This document shows, one piece after another, positions 1 to 6,246 of a stretch of DNA of 10,291 nucleotides. The position numbers were made by a program, and so were the translations under genes. The notes beneath the pieces were generated by a model. That model saw only the letters and a list, made by a program, of their open reading frames with translations, was not told the origin of the DNA and did no database searches. Position 1 is the first letter of the stretch. Every line of letters begins with the position of its first letter. The DNA comes from Jatrophihabitans sp. (lineage in GTDB: Bacteria > Actinomycetota > Actinomycetes > Mycobacteriales > Jatrophihabitantaceae), in contig JAOPVG010000121.1 in assembly GCA_025966255.1 (NCBI GenBank), positions 1-10,291 on the forward strand. Direction: 5' to 3'.

Positions 1-3000
1 AGCGCGAGGGCGACGTCGCGCAGATCGTCGACGAGGGCGTCACCGGCGTGCGCGTCGTGAAGGCCTTCGGACAGGAGTCGCGGGAACTCGATCGACTGGC
101 CGGAGCGGCCCAGCGCCTCTACGGCTCGCGGCTGCGCGTGACCCGGCTGAACGCGCGTTACCAGCCGCTGCTCGAGGCGATCCCGACTGTTGGGCAGGTG
201 GCGATACTGGTGTTCGGGGGCTTGCTCGCCCTGCACGGCACGATCACGATCGGCACCTTCCTCGCCTTCTCCACCTACGTCGGGCAGTTCGTCTCGCCCG
301 CGCGTCAGCTCGCCGCGATCCTCACCGTCGGGCAGCAGGCCCGGGCCGGCGTCGAGCGCATTTTCCAACTGCTCGACCTGCGTCCGGGGATCGCCGACGC
401 CCCGCAGGCCGTCGACCTGGACGACGTCCGCGGCGAGATCGTCTTCGCTGACGTCCGCTTCGGCTATTCCCTCGACGACCCGGTTTTGGACGGGTTCGAC
501 CTGCGCATCGCAGCGGGCGAGCGAGTGGCGCTCGTCGGCGCCAGTGGCAGCGGCAAGTCGACCGTCGCCGCGCTGGTCCCGCGCTTCCACGACCCCGACG
601 CCGGTCAGGTGCTGATCGACGGGCACGACCTGCGCGATGTGTCGTTGCACTCGGTGCGTCGGCGCATCGGTATCGCCTTCGAGGAGAGCTTCCTGTTCTC
701 CGACACGATCCGCGCCAACATCGCCTACGGCCGTCCCGATGCGACGCCGGCCGAGATCGAGGCCGCCTCGCGCACAGCGCAGGTGCACGACTTTGTCTCC
801 GAGCTGCCGGCCGGTTACGACACGGTGGTGGGCGAACGCGGGCTGACGCTCTCCGGCGGGCAGCGGCAGCGGGTAGCGCTGGCCCGCGCCATCCTGGCCG
901 ATCCCCGAATCCTCGTCCTCGACGACGCGACGAGCGCCATCGACGCCCGCACCGAGGAGTCGATCCACGACGCGCTGCGGGACGTGCTGGCCGGGCGCAC
1001 CACATTGCTGATCGCGCATCGGATGTCCACGCTGCACCTGGCCGACCGCATCGTCGTGATGGCCGATGGACGGGTCGTCGATGACGGCACCCATGACGAA
1101 CTCACCGCGCGCAGCGCGCTGTACCGCGGCCTGCTCTCCGGGCTCGAGGACGAGCCGGTGCGGCAAGCCGGCGATCGCATCGAAGCCCTGGCCGCGCTGA
1201 CGAAGGACGGCGTCACGGCGTCGGCGTGGAACGGGGCGGGGGGAGCGACGAGGCCCGTGGCGATCGGCGTATCAGCCCCGACCCTGGGCGCCGGACTGAG
1301 TGGGAGCGGCGGCCGGCACGGCCTTTTCACGGCCCTGCCGGCGACGCCGGATCTGTTCGAACGGGTCGAGGCCTTGCCGCCCGTGCGCGACGAGGCGGTG
1401 GTCGACCTCGCCCGCGAGACCGTGCCGGACCGGGAGTTCGGCCTGTTACCGCTGCTGCGCCAGTTCCGCCGGCCACTGCTGCTCGGGTTGCTGCTCGTCG
1501 TCCTCGACGCCGCGGCCGGCCTCGCCGGGCCCTACCTGGTGAAGACCGGCGTCGACAGCGGCATCGCCACGGGCTCGGAAGGCGTGCTGTTCGCAGCTTC
1601 GGGAATCTTCCTAGCCGTCACCATCGCCGATCTCTTCGACCAGGTCGCCTCGACGTTCGTCACTGGGCGGACCGCGGAGCGCATCATGCTGTCGCTCCGC
1701 CTGCGGGTGTGGGCGCAGCTGCAGCGACTCTCCCTCGACTACTACGAACGCGAGCAGGCCGGGCGAATCATGACCCGGATGACAACCGACGTCGACCAGT
1801 TCGAGTCGCTGGTCACCAACGGCCTGCTGTCGGCCCTGGTGGCGCTCGTGACCTTCGTCGGAGTAGGCGTGACGCTCGTCCTGGTGAACGCCGAGCTCGG
1901 GCTGGTCACCCTGAGCGTGGTGTTCCCGCTGGCGCTGGCCACCGTGTGGTTCCGGCAGCGGGCCACGAAGCTCTACGACCTGTCCCGCGAACGCATCGCG
2001 GTGGTGAACGCCGATTTCCAGGAGAGCCTGTCCGGCGTGCGCGAGTCGCAGGCGTTCGTGCACGAGGGCGCGACGATCGAGCGGTTCCACGCGTTGGGGT
2101 CGTCCTACCTCGAGTCGCGTGTCGCCGCGCAGCGGTTGGTCGCCACCTACTTCCCGTTCGTCCAATTCCTCTCAGCCGTGGCCGACGCGCTGGTGCTGGG
2201 CGTCGGGGCGACGCTGATCAGCTCGGGGTCACTGACCGTCGGCGCGCTGATCGCGTTCTTGCTCTACATCGACCTGTTCTTCTCGCCGATCCAGCAGCTC
2301 TCGCAGGTGTTCGACTCGTGGCAGCAGACCCGGGTGTCGGTGAATCGCATCGCCGACCTGATGGCGCTCGAATCGCTGACGCCGGAACCGCTGGAACCGG
2401 TGTCTATCGATGAACCGGACGGTGCCGTCGTCTTGGAGCAGGTGCGCTTCGCCTATCCCTCCGCCGCATCCGGCGATGCCCTCCGCGGGATCGACATCGA
2501 CGTGGCGCCGGGTGAGACCGTGGCGCTCGTCGGTGAGACCGGAGCGGGCAAGTCGACGGTGCTCAAGCTGCTCGCGCGCTTCTACGATCCGGTGACCGGT
2601 CGGGTCGCTATGGACGGACACGACCTGCGCACGCTCGACCTGCACAACTTCCGCAGCCATCTCGGCTACGTGCCGCAGGAGGCGTTCCTGTTCACCGGCA
2701 CCGTGCGCGACAACATCGCCTACGGTCGCCCAGACGCGTCGGACGCCCAGGTCGAGGCGGCGGCACGCGCGGTGGGGGCGCATGACGTGGTCGCCGCGCT
2801 GCCGGGCGGCTATCTCACCGTGCTGGCCGAGCGCGGCGGCTCACTGTCGTCGGGGCAGCGGCAGCTGATCGCACTGGCCCGCGCCCAGCTCGCCGACCCT
2901 GCACTGCTGCTGCTCGACGAGGCGACGTCCAATCTCGATCTGGCCTCCGAGTCCCGCGTGACCGCCGCGATGCGGTCGGTGGCCCACGGACGCACCACGA

Positions 3001-3176
3001 TCGTGATCGCGCACCGGCTGCAGACCGCTCGCGTCGCGGATCGGATCGCAATGCTCGAGGCCGGGCAGGTCGTCGAAGTCGGCACGCACGAAGAACTGCT
3101 CGCGCTCGACGGGAGCTATGCGCGGATGTGGCGGGCGTTCGACACCGTAGGGGCAGGTGCGGGCGAGCCGGCGTGA
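1..3176 (+). CDS. Tandem-fused heterodimer-like ABC multidrug exporter, 5' partial
   Basis: The frame is open from base 3 and the protein starts outside the window; about 1057 residues remain. The order is: end of the first membrane domain (two helices near 174-305), first ATPase domain (Walker A 537-563, signature LSGGQ 849-863, Walker B ending at 926), a Gly/Ala-rich linker (about 1150-1430), second membrane domain (six helices, about 1467-2295) and second ATPase domain (Walker A 2532-2558, signature LSSGQ 2844-2858, Walker B with catalytic Glu at 2919-2921). In the first ATPase domain the Q-loop Gln is Glu (681-683) and the catalytic Glu after Walker B is Asp (924-926). This matches type IV exporters with one degenerate and one active ATP site. 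The whole architecture resembles the mycobacterial Rv0194 drug-exporter type (from memory). It would act in the plasma membrane exporting hydrophobic compounds or drugs; the substrate cannot be read from sequence. About 230-250 N-terminal residues are missing, judged from the second half. Confidence 0.95.
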   Translation, partial: REGDVAQIVDEGVTGVRVVKAFGQESRELDRLAGAAQRLYGSRLRVTRLNARYQPLLEAIPTVGQVAILVFGGLLALHGTITIGTFLAFSTYVGQFVSPARQLAAILTVGQQARAGVERIFQLLDLRPGIADAPQAVDLDDVRGEIVFADVRFGYSLDDPVLDGFDLRIAAGERVALVGASGSGKSTVAALVPRFHDPDAGQVLIDGHDLRDVSLHSVRRRIGIAFEESFLFSDTIRANIAYGRPDATPAEIEAASRTAQVHDFVSELPAGYDTVVGERGLTLSGGQRQRVALARAILADPRILVLDDATSAIDARTEESIHDALRDVLAGRTTLLIAHRMSTLHLADRIVVMADGRVVDDGTHDELTARSALYRGLLSGLEDEPVRQAGDRIEALAALTKDGVTASAWNGAGGATRPVAIGVSAPTLGAGLSGSGGRHGLFTALPATPDLFERVEALPPVRDEAVVDLARETVPDREFGLLPLLRQFRRPLLLGLLLVVLDAAAGLAGPYLVKTGVDSGIATGSEGVLFAASGIFLAVTIADLFDQVASTFVTGRTAERIMLSLRLRVWAQLQRLSLDYYEREQAGRIMTRMTTDVDQFESLVTNGLLSALVALVTFVGVGVTLVLVNAELGLVTLSVVFPLALATVWFRQRATKLYDLSRERIAVVNADFQESLSGVRESQAFVHEGATIERFHALGSSYLESRVAAQRLVATYFPFVQFLSAVADALVLGVGATLISSGSLTVGALIAFLLYIDLFFSPIQQLSQVFDSWQQTRVSVNRIADLMALESLTPEPLEPVSIDEPDGAVVLEQVRFAYPSAASGDALRGIDIDVAPGETVALVGETGAGKSTVLKLLARFYDPVTGRVAMDGHDLRTLDLHNFRSHLGYVPQEAFLFTGTVRDNIAYGRPDASDAQVEAAARAVGAHDVVAALPGGYLTVLAERGGSLSSGQRQLIALARAQLADPALLLLDEATSNLDLASESRVTAAMRSVAHGRTTIVIAHRLQTARVADRIAMLEAGQVVEVGTHEELLALDGSYARMWRAFDTVGAGAGEPA

Positions 3177-3205
3177 TTGACTTCAAGCGCGGTTGAGGTT
3201 ATCTA
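3177..3205 (+). promoter_or_regulatory. Candidate sigma-70-type promoter for the PPOX oxidoreductase gene
   Basis: A -35-like TTGACT (3177-3182) is followed after exactly 17 bases by TATCTA (3200-3205). It starts directly after the transporter stop codon. Transcription would begin near 3212, only about three bases before the ATG at 3215, and no clear Shine-Dalgarno sequence precedes that ATG. This fits a leaderless or near-leaderless mRNA, which is common in actinobacteria. The -35 is a good match and the -10 only moderate; nothing has been measured. Confidence 0.45.
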
Positions 3206-3214
3206 CTGCAGGTC

Positions 3215-3595
3215 ATGGCCACTCTGACTCCTGCCGCCCTCGCCTTCCTCGCCGATCAGCGGTTGGGTCGGCTCGCGACGACCGGTGCGGACGGCAAGCC
3301 GCACGTCGTCCCCACCTCGTTCCGGCACAACCCCGAGCTCGAGACGATCGACGTCGGCGGGTTCCATGTCGAGACGACCAAGAAGTACCGAGACGTGCAG
3401 GCCAACCCGCGGGCCGCGATCGTCGTCGATGACCTCGTCTCGGTGGATCCGTGGACGCCCCGGATGCTCGAGATCCGGGGTCGCGCGGAGGCGCTGCCCA
3501 CGGGCGGGAAGGCGCTGGGCAACGGCTTCGGGGACGCACTGATCCGCATCCATCCCGAACGAGTGAACAGCTTCGGCATCGAGGAGCCCGACTGA
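3215..3595 (+). CDS. PPOX-class (split beta-barrel) probable F420-dependent oxidoreductase
   Basis: The 126-residue product has the features of the small actinobacterial PPOX / flavin-deazaflavin oxidoreductase group: an opening LADQRLGRLAT, then DGKPHVVPTSF, the family-typical block with GGFHVETTKKYRDVQ near residues 48-62, AAIVVDDL near residues 67-74, and the ending IHPERVNSFGIE. From memory this is the MSMEG_5819/OxyR-type subfamily annotated as F420-dependent. Such proteins are cytoplasmic dimers that bind F420 (some bind FMN) and reduce unsaturated or quinone-like substrates; the substrate here is unknown. The length is complete for the family. The ATG at 3215 is chosen because the conserved N-terminus begins there and a promoter sits at the right distance. 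It lies 38 bases after the ABC exporter on the same strand, so it may also receive read-through transcription. Family assignment is firm; cofactor choice is inferred. Confidence 0.88.
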   Translation: MATLTPAALAFLADQRLGRLATTGADGKPHVVPTSFRHNPELETIDVGGFHVETTKKYRDVQANPRAAIVVDDLVSVDPWTPRMLEIRGRAEALPTGGKALGNGFGDALIRIHPERVNSFGIEEPD

Positions 3596-3645
3596 GCGGT
3601 ATCAGCCGCCCGGGTCGTGCCCTCCTGATCGATGCACGCACCCGT

Positions 3646-3651
3646 GGAGGA
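3646..3651 (+). promoter_or_regulatory. Ribosome binding site that decides the start of the 73-residue protein
   Basis: GGAGGA lies five bases (counted from GGAGG) before the ATG at 3656. An in-frame ATG at 3632 has no comparable site upstream, so 3656 is preferred and the eight extra residues are rejected. Confidence 0.7.
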
Positions 3652-3655
3652 AGCG

Positions 3656-3877
3656 ATGATCACAGCACCGTCCGTCAGTCCGGCCGCCTCCGGTTCCGTC
3701 GCGCGGGATCGCATCGCGGCGGCGGAGCGCCACATGTACGACGCGGAGACCGCGCTGCACGCCGCCCGGCAGACCCACGTCGATGCCTGGATCGCCGCCG
3801 CATACGACCACCTGCACGCGGCGATCCTGGAGCACACCGCGGCCGTGGAAGCTACACCTGAATGCGGTAAGGAATGA
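3656..3877 (+). CDS. Small helical protein of unknown function
   Basis: The 73-residue product opens with a short Ser/Pro/Ala stretch (about residues 1-17) and continues as a probable two-helix segment rich in Ala, His and Glu, with AAAERHMYDAETALHAA and a second stretch around AYDHLHAAILEHTAA. Helical hydrophobic spacing suggests a helical hairpin or a dimerising coiled segment. There is no signal peptide or membrane segment; the single Cys is near the C-terminus. A strong Shine-Dalgarno sequence supports real translation. It lies 60 bases after the PPOX gene on the same strand and ends 39 bases from the convergent SGNH hydrolase gene. I do not recognise a named family; similar short proteins are common as hypotheticals in actinobacteria (general recollection). 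No function is proposed. Confidence 0.68.
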   Translation: MITAPSVSPAASGSVARDRIAAAERHMYDAETALHAARQTHVDAWIAAAYDHLHAAILEHTAAVEATPECGKE

Positions 3878-3916
3878 ATTCTTCGGGTCGTGGCCAAACC
3901 CAGTGGAAAGCGCCGA

Positions 3917-4528
3917 TCAGCCCGTCTGGCTGAGGGCGTCGGCGGCGGCCGCGTGGATCGCCGGGGACAGCGCGGCCGCTATCAGCGCATAGCCCGCACT
4001 CGACGGATGAAACCGGTCGCCCGAGAAGAGGCTGGCATTGCGGCCGAACTGGGCCGAGGTGGTGCCCTCGACATTCGCCACTCGCGCGCCCGCCGCCAGC
4101 GCCGCCCGGGTCTGGGCCTGACGCAGCAGCGCGCTGCCCGCCTGCACGACCGTGCGAAGTTGCTGCGGAATCCAGGACATCACGCTCAGGTCCGGCGCCG
4201 GGGCCACGACGACCTGGGTCCCGCCGGCCCGCAGAGTTTCGACCGCTTCGCCGAGGTCGGCGGCGGCCTGCTGCGGAGGGACGAAGTGGGTCAGGTCGTT
4301 GGCGCCGATGATGATGAGGGCGATGTCCGGATGCCAATCGGACGCGGCGCGGACCTGCGCGACCAGGTCGTCGCTGCGGGCGCCGGGCACAGCGAAGACG
4401 CGCAGTTCGGTGCGCGTGCCGGCCGCAGTCAGCTCAGCCGCCAGCCGCGCCCCGGCGGTGTCGGCCGTCCGCGATGCGCCCTGGCCATAGGCGATGGAGT
4501 CGCCGAGGACGGCGAAGGTCAGAGTCAT
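3917..4528 (-). CDS. SGNH/GDSL-family hydrolase (esterase/lipase-like), cytoplasmic
   Basis: The 203-residue protein has all four SGNH blocks: AVLGDSIAYGQ (nucleophile Ser11), VPGAR (oxyanion Gly49), IIGANDLT (Asn77) and DRFHPSSAGY (Asp171 and His174, completing the triad). Length is normal for a single-domain SGNH hydrolase. The family cleaves esters, thioesters or acetyl groups on lipids, sugars or peptides; the substrate cannot be read here. The protein starts directly with the first beta strand at the ATG, with no signal peptide, so it should be cytoplasmic, unlike many actinobacterial GDSL enzymes that are secreted. No good Shine-Dalgarno sequence precedes the ATG, so a very short leader is possible. 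It faces away from the unknown gene pair at 4682 across a 153-base divergent region and converges on the 73-residue gene. Confidence 0.92.
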   Translation of the reverse strand: MTLTFAVLGDSIAYGQGASRTADTAGARLAAELTAAGTRTELRVFAVPGARSDDLVAQVRAASDWHPDIALIIIGANDLTHFVPPQQAAADLGEAVETLRAGGTQVVVAPAPDLSVMSWIPQQLRTVVQAGSALLRQAQTRAALAAGARVANVEGTTSAQFGRNASLFSGDRFHPSSAGYALIAAALSPAIHAAAADALSQTG

Positions 4529-4539
4529 GTCCCGGGAAC

Positions 4540-4566
4540 AACGTCCGCGGTGCCCAATCAGGTTCC
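4540..4566 (-). promoter_or_regulatory. Possible ECF-sigma (SigH/SigR-like) promoter for the SGNH hydrolase gene
   Basis: On the minus strand GGAAC (4566-4562) is followed after 18 bases by CGTT (4543-4540), resembling the GGAAY / GTT pattern of redox- and stress-type ECF sigma factors. The expected start point would be only a few bases before the ATG at 4528, matching the lack of a ribosome binding site. Short motifs of this kind arise by chance in GC-rich DNA, so this is weak. Confidence 0.25.
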
Positions 4567-4632
4567 GCAGCGGCGCACGCCTCTGCCCGATCGGGCGCCC
4601 GAACGGCCTCCCGGTCGGCGGCGGCGTCGACG

Positions 4633-4638
4633 TATGGT
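4633..4638 (+). promoter_or_regulatory. Possible -10 element for the coupled unknown gene pair
   Basis: TATGGT fits the actinobacterial TAnnnT -10 pattern and is the only such element well placed in the divergent region. It would give a leader of roughly 35-40 bases that contains the ribosome binding site at 4672. No recognisable -35 hexamer is present at 16-18 bases. Confidence 0.25.
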
Positions 4639-4671
4639 CGCCCCACGGCGACGTCCCGCCGAGTCAGCACC

Positions 4672-4677
4672 AAGGAG
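4672..4677 (+). promoter_or_regulatory. Ribosome binding site of the 66-residue gene
   Basis: AAGGAG sits four bases before the ATG at 4682. It fixes the start of this small gene and rejects upstream extension of the same frame, which otherwise stays open antisense to the SGNH hydrolase. Confidence 0.7.
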
Positions 4678-4681
4678 CGCC

Positions 4682-4882
4682 ATGTCCGACAACGACAATC
4701 CCGAGCCGCAACCGGTGCAGTTCGACGCCCAGGCGGCGTTCGGCGGATCACAGGACTTCGGTCACGACTGGGTCACCTACGCCCTGAACACCGAGGCGCC
4801 GACGTTCGTCGGCGGCGTCGACCACGGCCTCAACCCTGACCCCGGCGGCCAGGGCTCGGACGGCGGGACGGCGTACGCATGA
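4682..4882 (+). CDS. Small acidic protein without Lys or Arg, unknown function
   Basis: The 66-residue product contains eight Asp and two Glu but no Lys, Arg or Cys, giving a strong negative charge. The N-terminus is Asp/Asn/Pro/Gln-rich, the middle carries aromatic residues (FGHDWVTYALN), and the tail is Gly/Asp-rich and probably disordered. There is no signal peptide or membrane helix. AAGGAG lies four bases upstream. Its stop overlaps the next gene's start as ATGA (4879-4882), so the two should be made together and in related amounts. I do not recognise a family. A small acidic partner, an assembly factor or a substrate of the downstream protein are all possible; none is shown by the sequence. 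Confidence 0.72.
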   Translation: MSDNDNPEPQPVQFDAQAAFGGSQDFGHDWVTYALNTEAPTFVGGVDHGLNPDPGGQGSDGGTAYA

Positions 4883-5334
4883 CCGATCCAGCTCCGGCCG
4901 CAGGGCTCAGCCCGCACGTCGAGCCGTTCAAGCTGCACCTCGAGTTCCAATGGGACGGCGGCACGTTCGCCGAGTTCGAGTCGAACCTCCAGACGTTCTC
5001 GTGGGAGATCCCGAAGGTCGTCTACTTCAGCGAGCCGATGAGCGGCTTCGGCACGCACCTCACGCTGAACGCGTTCGAGACGACGATCAAGGACCGCAGC
5101 GGCGACGTCGTGCACGCGCTCGTCGGTGGCGTCGCCGACCTCCACGCAAGCGGCGGCATCGACCTCGGCGCGCACGCCCAGATCGACTACCGCATCCTGC
5201 AGGTGCACGGCGCCCAGGTGTTCCTCGGCATCGAGGGGACTGTCACCGCCAACCCGCGCGGCGGCAGTGCCAACGTGACGTTCGCTCCGGCTTTCACCAT
5301 CCAGTTCGGTGGCACCGTCCACCCGCCGAACTAG
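4879..5334 (+). CDS. Beta-rich soluble protein of unknown function
   Basis: The 151-residue product has a Pro/Ala N-terminal tail (about 1-15) and then alternating hydrophobic segments typical of a beta-sandwich or barrel, such as FKLHLEFQW, PKVVYFSEP, THLTLNAFETTI, DVVHALVGGVADLHA, AQIDYRILQVH, QVFLGIEGTVTA and ANVTFAPAFTIQFGGTV. It has no Cys, few Lys/Arg, no signal peptide and no membrane helix, so it should be cytoplasmic. The ATG overlaps the stop of the 66-residue gene and has only a weak ribosome binding site of its own, so translation is probably coupled. It ends three bases from the convergent nudC stop. No catalytic motif is visible and I recognise no family. A ligand-binding or scaffold fold is conceivable but unproven. 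Confidence 0.78.
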   Translation: MTDPAPAAGLSPHVEPFKLHLEFQWDGGTFAEFESNLQTFSWEIPKVVYFSEPMSGFGTHLTLNAFETTIKDRSGDVVHALVGGVADLHASGGIDLGAHAQIDYRILQVHGAQVFLGIEGTVTANPRGGSANVTFAPAFTIQFGGTVHPPN

Positions 5335-5347
5335 CCCCTAGACGGCG
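5324..5347. terminator. Candidate bidirectional stem-loop holding both convergent stop codons
   Basis: The left arm has CGCCG (5324-5328) and CTAG (5331-5334); the loop is CCC (5335-5337); the right arm has CTAG (5338-5341) and CGGCG (5343-5347). The two paired blocks (4 and 5 bp) are separated by an AA/A mismatch bulge. The TAG stops of the 151-residue gene and of nudC are both within the inner CTAG arms. There is no T-tract, which is usual for actinobacterial hairpin terminators. The stem is short and imperfect, so terminator function is only possible. Confidence 0.4.
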
Positions 5348-6246
5348 CCGGCAAGCCAGCGATCGATCAGGTACCGCGAGATCGAGAAGTGCGGGGGAAT
5401 CGCGCGTAGGCGCACGTCCGGACCAACGTCGAGCGGGGTCTCGAGGTCGTCGGTCCAATCGGCGGCACGGCGCACCTCCTCGCGGGTGAACCAGCCGGCC
5501 TCGGCCATCTCGACCGGGTCGAGGGTGATCGACGGATCGCCGTCGAGTTGGGCGACGAAGCCGACCATCAGCGACGCCGGGAACGGCCAGGGCTGGCTGG
5601 CGATATAGCGGACGTCGTGGATCTTGATGCCGACCTCTTCGTAGACCTCCCGAGCGACCGCGGCCTCGAGCGACTCACCCGGCTCGACGAAGCCGGCCAG
5701 CGTGGAGAAGCGGCCCTCACCCCATTGCGGTCCGCGACCGAGCAACGCGAGATCGCCGCCGTCGTGGATCAGCATGATCACCGCCGGATCGGTGCGCGGG
5801 AAGTGCTGGCTGCCGTCGTTCGTGCAGATGCGGGTCCAGCCGGCCTGGGCTTCGACGGTCGGCGATCCGCACCTGGGGCAGTGCGTGTGCCGCTGATGCC
5901 ACTGCTCGAGCCCGATCGCACTGACGACCAGGCTCGCCTCGAGGTCACCGATGTCGCCGCCGATCTCCCGCAGCGTCTTCCAGCCGTCGCCGTCCTCCTC
6001 GGTGGTGACGGCGAAGTACGGAACGTCGTCGATGACGCCGAGGAAGCGACGCGGGCCGTCCCGCGCGTCCGCGGCGTCGCGGAACTGCACCCGGTCGTCG
6101 GCGCCGACGGGCGTGGTCGACTTCGGGCTGATCAGTACGACCTTGGCGCGGGTCCAGGCATCGGCGAGCCAGGCGTCGTCGGTGCGGTGCTGCGCGGCCC
6201 GATCGAAGGTCACCCGGGACAGCGGCGGGCCGTCCGGACTGCTCAA
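5338..6246 (-). CDS. nudC: NAD(+) diphosphatase NudC (Nudix; NADH pyrophosphatase / RNA deNADding)
   Basis: The 302-residue protein has the NudC layout: an N-terminal domain (about 1-118), a zinc-ribbon region beginning HCPRCGS (Cys123, Cys126), FPRTDPAVIML, a complete Nudix box at residues 185-207 (G-x5-E-x7-REVYEEVGI) and the NudC-specific SQPWPFPAS at 217-225. NudC hydrolyses NAD(H) to NMN(H) plus AMP and removes NAD caps from RNA 5' ends in the cytoplasm. Only one further Cys (141) is seen in the ribbon; the expected fourth ligand at Cys-x2-Cys spacing is Asp (CTND). The TTG start at 6246 overlaps the upstream peptidase stop (TTGA), so translation is probably coupled; a GTG at 6213 is an alternative that would shorten the protein by 11 residues. 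Length is normal for the family. Confidence 0.95.
   Translation of the reverse strand: MSSPDGPPLSRVTFDRAAQHRTDDAWLADAWTRAKVVLISPKSTTPVGADDRVQFRDAADARDGPRRFLGVIDDVPYFAVTTEEDGDGWKTLREIGGDIGDLEASLVVSAIGLEQWHQRHTHCPRCGSPTVEAQAGWTRICTNDGSQHFPRTDPAVIMLIHDGGDLALLGRGPQWGEGRFSTLAGFVEPGESLEAAVAREVYEEVGIKIHDVRYIASQPWPFPASLMVGFVAQLDGDPSITLDPVEMAEAGWFTREEVRRAADWTDDLETPLDVGPDVRLRAIPPHFSISRYLIDRWLAGAV

Noticed and set aside
1226..2413. A 395-codon plus-strand frame inside the ABC exporter.
   Set aside because: It is out of frame with the clear second membrane domain, is Arg-rich and has no motif; it is a GC shadow.
3596..3609. GCGG/CCGC hairpin right after the PPOX stop.
   Set aside because: Four base pairs in GC-rich DNA; too weak to call a terminator.
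3878..3916. Possible terminator between the convergent 73-residue and SGNH genes (GGGT/ACCC arms around TGGCCA).
   Set aside because: The stem is only four base pairs with a nine-base loop and no T-tract, so it is not distinguishable from chance.
3890..4681. Long plus-strand open frame antisense to the SGNH hydrolase, in frame with the 66-residue gene.
   Set aside because: The opposite strand has all four SGNH blocks, and a good ribosome binding site marks the real start at 4682.
4682..4882. RiPP precursor peptide with a modifying enzyme next door.
   Set aside because: No Cys, no recognisable leader or core motif, and the neighbouring 151-residue protein shows no modification-enzyme motif.
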